64,000 bases of DNA from Zhengitettix transpicula (Eukaryota > Arthropoda > Insecta > Orthoptera > Tetrigidae), in the NCBI GenBank assembly GCA_037074705.1, contig CM073590.1, positions 182,560,746-182,624,745 of the forward strand, read 5' to 3'. Each line of letters opens with the position of its first letter. The stretch's first letter is position 1. The notes under the pieces were generated by a model. That model ran no database searches and was not told where the DNA came from. It saw only the letters and a list, made by a program, of their open reading frames with translations. Positions 1-11,239 of this stretch are shown in pieces. A program made the translations under genes and the position numbers.

Positions 1-470
1 CCAAAGGCATAAAACTTGTAAGTAGCGATTTAAAATAAATAATTTTGTAAACTGTAAATTTAAAGGTGAAAGGTCAGATTACGTTTCTAGTAACTTCAAT
101 AAATTAAATTTCTATAGTCTGTAAAATTCTTTCAAGTGTAAATTGAATATTTGTTCTTTCTATCAGGCCTAGTGGAGACCCTGAGATTTTGAGTTTCATT
201 CTTTGTAAAAAAAAAATTAAAGGTATAAATTTTCTTAAATGCCACAAAAGGTAAAATTAATTGTTAGTAAAATTTGATCTAAATGTGGCGAAATAAAGTA
301 GAGATTTAAATTGTATTTTGTGTGAATAAATTTGTTTTGTTTTGTTAAATTTAAATTTTTGTTTAATTTAAATTTCCTTTCATGTAATATTTTAACATTG
401 GTTATTACAAATTGGCTACCACAGCGTGGGGCAAATTTCATTTAAATAAATTTTATTTTTGGTTATTACA
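1..470 (+). mobile_element. LTR-AT family copy, cut by window start
   Basis: This is the 3' part of a repeat that recurs six more times here. It carries the family's conserved stretch resembling GTGGAGACCCTGAGAT near 171-190 and ends in TTATTACA at 470, directly against a (TA)n tract. The 5' end lies outside the window or has diverged. TG...CA-type ends, ATAT flanks in other copies and no coding capacity suggest a solo LTR, but a non-autonomous DNA element is possible. The reading frame on the minus strand here is not a gene. Confidence 0.6.
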
Positions 471-491
471 ATATATATATATATATATATT
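471..491. repeat. (TA)n microsatellite
   Basis: A run of alternating A and T follows directly after the 3' end of the first LTR-AT copy. Every copy of that family in the window abuts such a tract or a short ATAT. Confidence 0.85.
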
Positions 492-1193
492 TATCACAAA
501 AAGAAATAAAAATATCAACGATTAAAGAGAATTTTCTGAGCGATAGACACTAGTAAATTCTCTAAAAAATTAGAGTTGTTCGCAACACATTAAATTGTTA
601 TTTAATTTCAAACTTCGAGTTAGATAAACTGATTGGAAACTACGACACCTACGATAGTGTTGCCGTGTGTTGTAGGTTGTTGCAGACGTCAGAGATATGC
701 TTAGCCAACGGATATTGAACCGAGCTTTGAGTTACGAAATAAACTCCGGGCAAAATATTTCTTTGCGTTCGTAGTTGCAGTTATATACCAAGTGCTATAT
801 TTCAGAGGAATTTTTCTTGTAGATGAATTACGTATAAAATGTAGGTACTAAATATATTGTAGTATTCAATAAGCTATTAAAAGGAAACAAAGGAACGAAT
901 TTTACGTTGAAATTAAACCATAACTTTTAAAAGGTAACAAAGATTATTTACTTGACAAATTTTATTTTCGTTGACTTTACATTTTATATTTATAAGTAAA
1001 CGCCTAAGCTTTCATGAGAATATAAATTTCAGGGCCGCTTATAGGGCCTCTAATGAAGACAGTGATTTGCATATTTCATCAAGTTACAAAAGCAAAAAAA
1101 TGAATTTAAATTTATAATAACAAAGTTTTATGCCAACAACATAAACTATATAAATCTGAAAAGTGATAGAAATATTGCAAAGTTATAGAAATC
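492..1193. other. AT-rich sequence, nothing recognised
   Basis: No gene, structured RNA or repeat family was recognised. Composition is AT-rich apart from a slightly more GC-rich patch near 640-730. Confidence 0.5.
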
Positions 1194-1734
1194 TGGCGGT
1201 AAACAATATTTACGTAAAGGTTTACAGAAGAAAGTGTTTTGTTTTTACGTACCATTTATTTATAGAAGACTATTTTCCTTGACTTGCCAACGCACTGATT
1301 TTATTATCGTCTCACTTTCCAACACTTTAGCGCCTTTCTACTTTGCTGTCGTATGTATTGTCACACTTAGTTTGCTGTTAAAATTGCCTTTAATACAGAA
1401 GCTGATATATTCAGCTTATACTTTGCTGAATTCCACCACAGACTCCCGCAATGACTACTATACGAGTGAGACCCTCCCAAAAACACACACTGCTCTCTGA
1501 CAGTACTGTACTCTTTCCGACTGTTTAGTCACAACATACTCCTCTGCCTCCCAAACACACACTCTCTGCTTGTACTGTACGTCTCCCAAATACACACTCA
1601 CTGGCAGTTCAAAATTTCTAAGCGTCTTATATACGCTTTCTCAAAAACAATTCGTAGCACCCATTATAGTCTCTGCATTCTCGCGCCAAACAATGCTGTT
1701 ATTTACAATGTTCGACCTCAAAGTTACACCGCCA
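1194..1734 (-). mobile_element. Probable solo LTR, 541 bp, minus strand
   Basis: Read on the minus strand, the segment begins TGGCGGTGTAAC (1723-1734) and ends GTTTACCGCCA (1194-1204). These are TG...CA termini with a short imperfect inverted repeat, as is common for LTRs. A TATA box lies about 100 bp inside the 5' end, and AATAAA-type strings occur near 1252-1263 on the same strand, giving a U3-R-U5-like order. Imperfect CT/CA-rich internal repeats occur around 1480-1610. I see no clear target duplication. The two plus-strand reading frames (1234-1500, 1570-1755) run antisense to this order and are not called as genes. Confidence 0.45.
1626..1633 (-). promoter_or_regulatory. Candidate TATA box of minus-strand LTR
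   Basis: TATATAAG on the minus strand sits inside the 541-bp LTR-like element. A possible initiator, CCAGTGAG, lies about 30 bp downstream on that strand. This is inferred from motif and spacing only. Confidence 0.4.
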
Positions 1735-1787
1735 ACAATTAAAGAAATAATTTAAATGAAGCATTTCATTACACATTTGTAATCTCT

Positions 1788-1790
<3 letters not shown>

Positions 1791-1828
<38 letters not shown>
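1791..1828. repeat. (TA)n microsatellite
   Basis: An uninterrupted run of alternating A and T. It is a potential LTR-AT target that is still empty in this sequence. Confidence 0.9.
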
Positions 1829-1831
<3 letters not shown>

Positions 1832-2604
1832 ACCTCGTAACACGTTCCTGCATTATAAAATAAAATATACTATTAATATAGTACACTCGCATCTACATAA
1901 AAAATAATTCTTTTGTCTGTGCATTGAGTACTTTTAATATTTATATACTGTCCATAAATCAGAGGATCCGACATCGATGTTATCGCAATTCCTGTCGAAC
2001 ATGTCGGTCCGATATCGATATAACTTTTTTGTTGTTATTTCATAGAGCGTGACAAAGTTCTTAGCAATATCTACTATATGGCGAAAAAGAACCAGGCGTC
2101 TAATTCCAACTGCTTGGCCAGTCATTTAGTTTGCTCTCCATAAAAACAGGCTGAACGGTAAATTTCATTGAAGTGGTAAATAATTTTAAGAGTATCTTAA
2201 GTTGCAATCACCATTCGAACCATCATTAAGTTCAATTTACTTTTATTTTTAAGAGGCATGCACTGTAGATTTGTATAATCTTTTTTGTCAAGAAGATATC
2301 TTATTGCATAGAGCCAAGTCGTAAGAAGCAGTAGTGAATAAAATTATAAATACTGGGGCAATAAGTTATAAAAAAACAGGTCATAAAACCAATATAGCCA
2401 AGTTCTATCCTTATCAATAGGATACTCATAGCAGATAAATCTTTGTGGCAAAGCTAAGCCAAACATCAAGAATAATGAATAATGTTTGAATTACTGAAAA
2501 AATGACGGGTAAACTAAAGTTTCGGATTTTATTAAATGGAACTATTATAGTCATTTTCAAATATTTATTTTTTCTCTCCTGTAAGAAGCTCAACAAATAT
2601 ATAT
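1829..2604. other. AT-rich sequence, nothing recognised
   Basis: No gene or repeat was recognised. Short open frames on the minus strand (1934-2125, 2426-2665) show no family signature. Confidence 0.5.
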
Positions 2605-3628
2605 TGTAATGCCTATTAATTAAGGCATTAATTGTAATTGATAATCTAAATTGTTGGAGAAACATTATTGACGGCGGTACCGAACACTACAAGAGACAAT
2701 GAAGGAGAGTATTGTTGTCTGGGTTGGAAGAAGGAATAGCGCGCACAGAGACGGAGAGGGAGAGTTCAGTTGGTGACGGATTTCAGTCGAGGCTGGAGCT
2801 GAAATTAATTCAGTTGGAAATCAGAGTTCGTTCGCATTAAGTCGTCGTGGAAGTATAGCTGTGAACAGACCAGAAGTAAAATATCCAAAAAGTATACTGG
2901 ATACTTGTAGTATAACAGCTAGAACTATTTTTTCTTCAAGTTGCAGTCTGCGACATAAAGACATATATATTCGACGTTAACCATTTAGAGCGCAGAGTCT
3001 AAACTATTACATTCGTGATTTAGACCATTGTCTTCGATTGTGCCAGCCAGGAAACTGAATCCAGCAGCTAATAAAATTTGGAACGAGAGAATAATATTTC
3101 CTAAACGAACAGTGAACCATTTCGTCAAACTAAAAGTGTTATTAGAATCAGTGTTAAAAATGGCGCGTGTGTGTACGAACGAGCCAAATTTGCCTGAGTA
3201 CCGTAAGTTAAAATTTCACTGAATTCATATATGTAAACCAAATTAAAAGATAGTATGTCAGATATCGTTCCTTTCTTATTGATAAAAAATTGTAAATTAG
3301 AAGCAATATTTGTAGGTTAATTTCGTCGACAATTAAATTTAGGTTTGTGAATTGATGAGTAAAATCTGTTTCCTTTTAAATTTAATTTTGTGTTCTTTAA
3401 TTATTGTGAACTATTGCCATTATCAAACCCAGTTGAGACCCTGAGAGACTGAGATCTTAATTAAATTGTATATTTGTTTCAAGTATTGCTAAATAAAATT
3501 TGTTTGTTTGTTAAAATTTAATCTTTTTATTTAAGCCACCTTTTTAATTATAACAGAATGCTTCCACAAAGTGTGGAACGAATAAATAATTTAAATTAAT
3601 TAAATGTTTATTTTTTTAAATTATTACA
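2605..3628 (+). mobile_element. LTR-AT family copy, 1024 bp
   Basis: It starts TGTAATGCC at 2605 and ends TTATTACA at 3628, with ATAT on both outer sides. The start matches the copies at 48749 and 59254. The 3' part has the family motif (CCCAGTTGAGACCCTGAGA, about 3428-3446). A donor-like GTAAGT lies at 3202. The middle (2660-2760) is richer in purines and GC than its surroundings. No protein domain is visible in its short frames. It is best explained as a solo LTR; a TIR element is the alternative. Confidence 0.65.
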
Positions 3629-3644
3629 ATATATATATATATAT

Positions 3645-4055
3645 TTAGAGTAACAAGCTACATGAGGGTAATCCACATGGTGGCAACTCCCCTTTAATAG
3701 GAAGGGATCTGAAAGGGGGGATACGGAAGGGTAGAGGAAGGTAGCCAAGGGTTAACTAGGGCCCCCGGGCTATGGTTTAAGGATCCTACCCGGCATTCGC
3801 TTAAAAGTAATGCAAAGAAAACCCTAGAAAACCCTGCATCAGGTAGGTCGGGCATTGGGTTCTTGTCCCACGCCCTTCCGATAGCGGGAGAAGAGTTTGC
3901 TGTGAGGACGCAGCATTCCCTTCTCCGTAACTCGACCAGTTTAGGAGGCAGCTGGCCGACTGTTCCAATGGGAACAGAACAAATCTTACCGTATGCCTGT
4001 GATCCCGGAACATACACCTCTCAAAACAGGCCGAGGTGCCTCGGCTTGTGGGAAC
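3645..4055 (-). mobile_element. RET500 retroposon copy, 5'-truncated
   Basis: On the minus strand it runs from the palindromic GCCGAGGCACCTCGGC block near the 5' side to the family 3' end (TAGCNTGTTACTCT followed by an A-rich tail, 3645-3660). It lacks the roughly 100-bp 5' head seen at 27688 and 56041. Overlapping frames on both strands (3694-4017 minus, 3863-4114 plus) recur in other copies and belong to the repeat, not to a host gene. It lies just beyond the (TA)n next to an LTR-AT copy. Confidence 0.8.
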
Positions 4056-5102
4056 TTTCCGAAGATGCTATTATAAAATTGTTCTTTAAATATGCAGACA
4101 AGAGAAACATATAATACTATGAATTTTCGAAAATATTCCACGAAATTCCCTTCCGCGGCAAGAATTAATAATTAGCGGTTAACGCATATCAGGAATTTAT
4201 CGGCTAGTGCTTAGCTTTCAATTAAGGTAAACGTTTGTTTGCGCCTCCACAGAAGCACACAAAAGCGCGGGTAAGGCTCAAGGCAGATTAACCGAACCAA
4301 TCCGAGGTACGAGCTGTCTCAAAGTTTCACGCTATTAATCAAACATATAATTGAAATAAGTATACCTACTTCAATATAATATTAGCAGCGATAAATTCTG
4401 CAAAGATTTTCACGTCAGTTAGATGTCTCGACGAAATATTATCGAATCATAATTTATTACCGATCCACATCCCTCGGCTCATTTACATGTTAACACATGA
4501 GCTTGAAATTATATGAAAACACATACTGATAACAGAGCACGTCCCCTATATTTTAATAAAATCATTTTAATTTTATTACAACTGATAGGCCTGCCACGCT
4601 TGTTAAATATTATTTCAACACTTTAAATACTGATGGATCCTGAATAAAAATATTAACTGTAATTCGTAACTGTGGTACGACACGGCAAGGTTCATTTCTG
4701 AGTCTCACTTTCTCTGTTACACACCCTATCCCTAAATACCCAACTCTGGCTGAATTAAACTATCGTCATTTGAGAAGAAATGATTTTCTTAGATCTCTCT
4801 GTTTATTCAAAAATATCGACACAATTTTACTCAGAATAATGGCCAAACATTCGTTCTTAAAATTGTAAATTATAATAAGGTTTTGTGTGAATTAAATTGT
4901 AACATAATATTTTAGACTAATTCTTGCAATCCGTACCTTTAGTTTGAAAATTACAATTATATGAAATAAACATATTATATATTTATTACCTTATATAAAC
5001 TAAATTTGATATAAATAAAATCGTCTCGGTCTTCTAACCGAGTGAAAATTTGTATGCGCTACGTTTCGATGGCTCTCACTGTACTCGTCTTCTAGAAAAG
5101 TA
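4056..5102. other. Mostly unrecognised sequence
   Basis: No gene was recognised. A short stretch at 5040-5095 contains CGTTTCGATGG followed by GTACTCGTCTTCTAG, which looks like one arm of a hairpin (FB-type) repeat without its partner. Confidence 0.45.
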
Positions 5103-5690
5103 TCATGTAGCTTCACTAACTTTCTTTATTATTTCGTATAGCGCACATCTGGGAGAAATGTTCTTTTGACTCGGGCTATAGAGGATGTGTGGGCTTCGTT
5201 TCCAGGTACCAAGTTAGCAAAACCTCAGTGGGATCGGATTACGTTGCTGCCTCGGTAGAAACTCTGTTTGAACAGGTTTTTGAGGGGCCCTTATGCATAT
5301 CACGTGGTCCGATCTGAGGCTTGGATTCGTTCCCCGCCTTCCGCAAGTGGGTTTTCACTTGGGACGGTGTTTTTATCTACAACTTCGAAGTCACGTTCAG
5401 TCTTTAGTCTCGGATTGAGGAAGGCTACTTGGTACTTTTATATTAATCTTTATCTGTAACTTCATAGGACTTTCTGTTTTATGTTCATGTCCCTGGAAGG
5501 TACATAGATAACAAGAACCCCACGTTCTATCCTAGAAGTGTTCTTTTCGACACTGAAGAAGATAAATCTCAACTTTTCCTCCGACCTGATCCTCCTCAGC
5601 CTGTTTATTTCCGCGGCTTAGCGAGAACTAAAATTCTATTACATCCTTCTTATTTTGATCTCTAAATTATAGCAGGTACGCAATATTACA
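5103..5690 (+). repeat. Dispersed repeat DR-600, copy 1
   Basis: This segment matches 24239-24850 along its length. It starts CATGTAGCTTCACTAAC and ends GGTACGCAATATTACA, with shared blocks in between such as CGTTCCCCGCCTTCCGCAAG and GTTTCAATCTT-like spacers. It is clearly more GC-rich than its flanks. No terminal inverted repeat or target duplication is apparent, so the class is unknown. The 63-residue frame at 5268-5459 is not conserved in the other copy. Confidence 0.75.
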
Positions 5691-7199
5691 AAAGTGTTTG
5701 TCTACTGCATTCTGAATTTGATATATTTGAAATGATTAAAAATAAACTTTAATTCTAAACCATTAATTAAAAATTATTCAAATTAAGAATTGCGTTTATG
5801 TAAAATAAATTTTATTCTGTAAATATACAGTAGTGGTATTTTTTTTTTCATAGGAGTGTTCAGACTCGTGTTCGCAGGTTGGAATTTCTCTTTATTTTTT
5901 CACTTTCATAATTTGTTTGTTATTGGCAAACTGATACCCGGTAACATATTTGCACAAATTAAAAATATACTAGTGGAATTCTCCGTGCCACGTTACGGTT
6001 TTTCGTAAAACCCTTACGTCGTACAACGTCAATGAGTGGAGCCTGCATTATTATAAAGTTTCGCATTGTCCATAGCCTTAATACCGTCAATACTGTTATA
6101 TTATAAATAATCGGAATCAATGATTGTAAAATGTATACCATTGAAAGGAATCTTCTTAAATGATCTGAATATCGTTATTTGGAAATAAAGTGTTAAATGC
6201 AAGGGTTGAAAGCACATGTCTATTCTGTAAGTTGACGTTTTAATTACGTGAAATAATGTCTATAAATATAAATTGCATTAAATCTTAGACCTCCGTTAGA
6301 AGCTGTGCTGGGTTGGTATTCCTGTTGGTTCAAACCTTCATTTTGATCAAAAATCGTGCTCACTTTTATGAAAAATTGTAATATTAACAATTATATTGAA
6401 TTTTCCAGGCTGCATAAAAAATTACTAGTTAATTTATTGATTGAAATTCTGCAAGTTATCGACATTTTTTGACAATTATATCGAGACGTACTGTTTTCGT
6501 TCTTTGTGGAGCCAATGCTTTTCATGTGGGCACGTTTATAACGAACTTATTTCTGAAACGTTACTTGAAAATATTTTCGGAGCTGAGAGGTTATAAAAGT
6601 GCGGCCGTCATTAAGCCATAAAACGTCAGAGATGCTGTCGCGGCCACGGCCAGTTGGATGTTACGGAAATCAGTGTTATCGTGTTGCTGATACAAATATA
6701 TTTTTATTATTATTAGCTGGACTTGGTTATTTGTATGAAATATAACGTGGATACCCTTAAACGAGCTGAGCTTGCCGGTGTTGGCCGTTGTTTGCCTATG
6801 GTTCTGTAGTCTGCAGTTTTTTTTACCGTTGATCCAAGTTTAGTAGAGAGAGAAGAAATGGCGAATGCAGCATCACTCAAAGATTATATACCTGTAGATA
6901 CCACTTTTATGAAGGGTTAGCGCTATTAGGAGGTTAAAAGAGGGATAAAACATCTTTTCGGAATAATATAATCTACACTTCATCAAGGATACATTCACAG
7001 GGAACTTTCTTCTTATGACCCCCATGTAGTATAATTCAGTGCGGCTGTTTAAGGCGGACACGTCACAAAATGATTCTTTCTTTGTTATAGAAGGATCCAA
7101 ACACAGATAGCAAAGAAGTATCAATATTCGAAGCGTGTCACCGCTCTCAGGTAATTCTGAAGCACGCGCCACCTCGGAAAATCCTTTACGGCGAGTCGT
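5691..7199. other. Mostly unrecognised; GC-richer patch at 6580-6850
   Basis: No gene or repeat was assigned. Around 6580-6700 the sequence is GC-richer and of high complexity (GTGCGGCCGTCATTAAGCC region). This would fit old single-copy or conserved noncoding DNA but is not proof of function. Confidence 0.4.
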
Positions 7200-7560
7200 G
7201 TATTTCATTGATTTTTGCCCTCGGTCTGGTAATGGACAACCTGAAAGTTCCAATTAATATGTTATCGATTTCGGGGCGCAGACGAGAAGTAGGGTGTCGG
7301 GGACGTTTTTGTGCCCCGCACAATGGCTTTCCACATTATCGCACCTGCTCCCTAACGCGCCAGAGGCCTTTAATGACATTGCAGTTGCCATGCGGAAATT
7401 AGCTTATTCGCCGTGCAATTGTTGGCACTTTGGACATCTGACAGCTGGCCCAAATGAGCTATGCAGTTAACTGATGCTGCGTGCTGGCAAATGTACTTAT
7501 TAATCGGCGCGCTCGTAATACGCGGCGGATGTGCATCCCGATAACCTACATTAAATAGAT
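7200..7560. other. GC-richer high-complexity block, possible conserved noncoding element
   Basis: About 360 bp stand out from the AT-rich surroundings. There are no repeats to other parts of the window and no convincing coding frame. The block contains homeodomain-type TTAATGA, an AATTAGCTTATT stretch and an E-box CAGCTG near 7442. Such islands are typical of developmental enhancers in insects. The assignment is inference from composition and motifs. Confidence 0.3.
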
Positions 7561-7919
7561 CGAATGTCGTTTAGTTCCACACTCTAATGCCAGTTTCAAC
7601 AACTAACCAAATAGCTTTCCTTCAGAAATGCCATCAAAATGCGAATTTCAAATTATAAGTAGGCGTATGGTATTAATATAAAAAATGCCTTTTCCATTAG
7701 TATCATTTAAATAATGTCGCGTACAGTTTTAAAACGTTTACTGGCACCTGACAAACACCAACGAAAAAGATGAGGGACAAGCGGATTTTTAGTATTTATA
7801 GTGAATATTGAGGTGTGAAGTTGATATTTTCATTTTTTTGAGTATGAAAAACAGCAACGGTATTTATGACTTAGCGTTCTGTATGATCGACATCACAAAC
7901 ATACTTTGAGAGTTCCCGA
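7561..7919. other. AT-rich sequence, nothing recognised
   Basis: No gene, RNA or repeat recognised up to the start of the inverted-repeat arm at 7920. Confidence 0.5.
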
Positions 7920-8238
7920 ACCCGCGAACCGCGAAGGAAGGAACTAATACTGAAGATTAAAAGACTCACGTTATTAAATATTTAAATGGTTTAGCATATT
8001 AAATTAATAAGTACAAATAAATACATGATACTTTTAATAGGATAATCTATTTTCCTCCGTTTCGTTTGTTTACTTGTAAACACACCTCTTAATTATATTT
8101 GGCCTTTTATTCGATATTAAATATTCGGACCTTTCTAGAATATACACTGAAATATTAATTTAATTCGGAATGTAACTACCATAACGAGTCAGTTGCTTAG
8201 CGACGCATATTTTCCGCAGTTTGTATTTGTCAGGTCTA
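7920..8238 (+). repeat. Left arm of 2.2-kb inverted-repeat element
   Basis: This arm matches the reverse complement of 9731-10120. Shared blocks include CGAAGGAAGGAACTAAT, CGTTTCGTTTGTTTACTTG and CCGCAGTTTGTATTTGTC. The right arm is about 70 bp longer because of small insertions. The pair probably marks the ends of a non-autonomous long-TIR DNA transposon spanning 7920-10120. Confidence 0.7.
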
Positions 8239-8240
8239 TT

Positions 8241-8484
8241 TTTTTTTGGTGTAGACAGGCTATGTATAGGGTAATCCACATAGTGGAAACTCCCCTCTTA
8301 TAGCATAGGAAAGGGATTTGAAAGGGGGGATGCGGAAGGGTGGAGGAAGGTAGCCAAGGGTAACTAGGGCCCCCGGGCTATGGTTTAAGGATCCTACCCG
8401 GCATTCGCCTAAAAGAAATGCAGGACAAACCCTAGAAAAACCTGCATCAGGTTGGTCGGGCATTTGGTACTTGTCCCACGCCCT
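8241..8484 (-). mobile_element. RET500 copy, inverted-pair left half
   Basis: A 3' fragment of the family on the minus strand. It ends in the 'GTCTACACC' subtype tail and an A-rich stretch (T-run on the plus strand at 8239-8248). With the next copy it forms a near-perfect inverted pair of about 220 bp. It sits just inside the left arm of the 7920-10120 element. Confidence 0.8.
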
Positions 8485-8490
8485 GACATT

Positions 8491-8699
8491 CCTGATGCAG
8501 GTTTTTCTAGGGTTTTCCCTGCATCACTTTTAGGCGAATTGCCGGGTAGGATCCTTACGCCATAGCACGGGGGCCCTTGTTTACCCTTGGCTACCTTCCT
8601 CTACCCTTCCGCATCCCCCCTTTCAAATCCCTTCATATGCTATTAAAGGGGAGTTTCCACCATGTGATTACCCTCATGTAGCCTGTTACCTAAAAAAAA
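8491..8699 (+). mobile_element. RET500 copy, inverted-pair right half
   Basis: A 3' fragment on the plus strand, from CCTGATGCAGG to the 'CCTGTTACCT' subtype tail and A-run. The two halves cover the same part of the family but carry different tail subtypes, so two insertions explain them better than one folded insertion. Confidence 0.8.
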
Positions 8700-9730
8700 T
8701 AATTAACGTAACTCAGAATTTTTAGGATCTCATCTGGGTCGGAAATTAAAGTGACTCTTCATCACAGTAATACACAAATTGTTTGACTGAGTTCGAGGAT
8801 CGTTTCTATTTAAGTGTAATACAGCTACCATTTGACAATCTCGTACGAAGACGTTTCACTTCAGGTGATTTTAAAACCTCGATTTAAAATGTATTGACAA
8901 TTTTAGGGACTGTTGTTGGGAATCCCATTGTCCACAAAACTTTTTATTTGTATTTATCGCCGAGAAAAAAATAAACACATGGAGATATAAAAATTACTGA
9001 GATGACTGGTCGAAAAAATGGGACGCATAAAGTCTATCAAATTATTAGTAATAATTCTATATAAATATGTATACAGCCGAAGTCGGTTATAACGAGTGGC
9101 GATTTTGTCATTAATAATGGAGTTCGATATATTATGGTGTTGTTTATTTTAAGAAGTTGCGAAAAACGAATCAAAATACGTCTTTTAGTATTACGAAGAA
9201 TTTAAATTACATACCATAACTAATTTATTAATTGATCATGGATAATATTTTCTGATAAATTGTTTCTTTCTCTTTCACTGTCTAAATTTCTCATTTGTCC
9301 TCTTATAATTTTCTCTGCATCTGTTCTTTATGAACTTTGAAATGTAGAACATTAATTGTCAGTAACGTTAATACTGTTGACAAACCAAATTTTTGCAACA
9401 TTTTTAACGCCGCGGTCGCTTTCAACTTTTTCACTGGTCGAGAAACAGTTGCAGTGTTTTGACACTGTGTCCATAGAATTTTTAACGGAAGGACGTTTTG
9501 AATCTCAGTATTATAAAAACGCATATGACTCAGAAAAATTACTCATCATAAAATGTTTAACGGGTTTACAATTTTTGACTCAAAAAGGTAATTACTGGAA
9601 TTTCCTGGACTAAATCAGTCTCTGTAGACAGGTAATAATGATTGGATTATACATATTCTTCATTCTTCCGTCTGGCCGTAGCCGCCGCAAAGTAGTTTTC
9701 GATACTCGAGGTATTTGCTTAATTATAATT
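8700..9730. other. Interior of inverted-repeat element, no gene
   Basis: No transposase or other coding domain was recognised. GGTTATAACGAG at about 9080 and TCGTTATAACC at about 10205 form a distant inverted pair reminiscent of some Tc1/pogo ends, but no matching transposase frame is visible. Overlapping frames at 9303-9613 on both strands lack family signatures. Confidence 0.4.
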
Positions 9731-10120
9731 TAGACCCGACAAATACAAACTGCGGAAAAGAAGCGTAGATAATAACTTACTCGAGAAGGCAAAGATCTTT
9801 CGTTATGGTAGCCGTATTCCGTATTAAAAGGTAAGCGGATGCGTTGCTTAGTATTTCAGTGTATATTTTAGAAAGCTACGAATATTTAACATCGAATAAC
9901 AGGCAAAAATATAATTAAGAGGTGCGTTTACAAGTAAACAAACGAAACGAAGGAAAATAGATTATCCTATTAAAAGTATCATGGTTATAATTTATTTATA
10001 TTTATTAAATTAATATGCTAAGCCATTTAAATATTTAATAACGTGAGTATTTGAATAAATATAGCTTTTTAAGATTCTGCAATCTTCAGGATTAGTTCCT
10101 TCCTTCGCCGTTCGCGGGTA
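9731..10120 (-). repeat. Right arm of 2.2-kb inverted-repeat element
   Basis: Reverse complement of the arm at 7920-8238, ending in the CGAAGG...CGCGGGT outer block. It is somewhat longer than the left arm and about as diverged, which suggests an old insertion. Confidence 0.7.
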
Positions 10121-11177
10121 TCCGTCGTTATATCAGTGCCAATTTATTCGCAAAAACTATTTAAATTGAAAGAGGAAAAATGTTCTCGTTGTAACCGGGT
10201 ATTCGTTATAACCTATAATGACTGAATAATGAAAATCCATAGACTAGAGCAATTTTAAGCCGCACGTTAAATGAGTTAGTCGGGTTCGTTGTTTTAGTCA
10301 ATTACACGTTAGAACTTGTTGATTGAAAATTTCCAAAAAAAATGACTATTGACATTAAAGATGAGAGAAAATCTCTGTTTTTTGTATTTTCCTTCATATT
10401 TATAATAAAATGACGGAAACAATAAATTTCTATTTACACTAATATTAAATGCTAATTTAAATATACGTGAAAGAAATTTCCTACAATACAAAAGCATGGC
10501 TACGAAATACTCTAGGATTTATTTTGTAACGTTGAAAAAATTACAAAGAAGGGATAATGTGGTCAATAGCACTTTGCATCACAGCCTTACAGGTAAACTG
10601 TAATGGTAAACAGTAGCGGAATGAATTGAACTAAATTAAATGTTTGTGTCTGCATTTGCCTATCTGCTACAGCGTTGAATTCTCGACGTTCTGAACTTTG
10701 TGTGGTCAAAGTATACACATTAGTGCGCTCGCACACTCCACAACAACGCCAGAAAGGTTAAAGAAAAGGTTATTTATTACACAACTTTGCATTATAAAGA
10801 GAGTAATGGAACATATAAAAAGTCAAAACAACAAAATAAATAAATCACAATATCGCAGATGTTTTTTTTGTATTTTAATAACTCATCTCAATTATGTCGT
10901 GGTAGAGTAATGTACTAATTGTAAAGTAATCAGCAATATTTGAACTTGTAAACTGGAGAAATTCAATTACCTTAATGTTTCATTTAATTAATTTAATACA
11001 GTCGTACAACTGTCACGTATATTCATAGACCTCACATTATGATCCATAAGAAATTAACAGGTATGCGGCATTTATAGCATTGAGAATTAACGTAATTAGG
11101 TTGGTTGAAGGCAAACAACCTCATAATGAAGACAAAAGATTAAGCACACCCCTAAGTGAAACATAAATTTCTTCCAG
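10121..11177. other. AT-rich sequence, nothing recognised
   Basis: No gene or repeat family was recognised. The small frames at 10309-10497 and 10698-10910 are not supported. Confidence 0.5.
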
Positions 11178-11239
11178 AGGGCAGTTTCGTCTTACGTAAC
11201 TCGCGAGGAGATCGGATTGGACAGCTGCGATTTATCGCC
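11178..11239 (+). other. Candidate 62-bp internal exon in a GC-richer block
   Basis: An acceptor-like TTTCTTCCAG (ending 11177) and a donor GTAAGT (11240-11245) bracket 62 bp that are open in the first frame. The surrounding 11165-11400 block is GC-richer than the background. The candidate peptide has no recognised domain. A conserved noncoding element is an equal alternative. Confidence 0.25.

Noticed and set aside
471..491. CRISPR array or other prokaryotic features
   Set aside because: No regularly spaced repeats with unique spacers anywhere. The tandem repeats are microsatellites or Helitron units, and the genome is clearly eukaryotic.
1234..1755. Plus-strand frames of 88 and 61 codons
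   Set aside because: They lie in the probable minus-strand LTR, on the opposite strand to its promoter signals, and are rich in simple CT/CA repeats.
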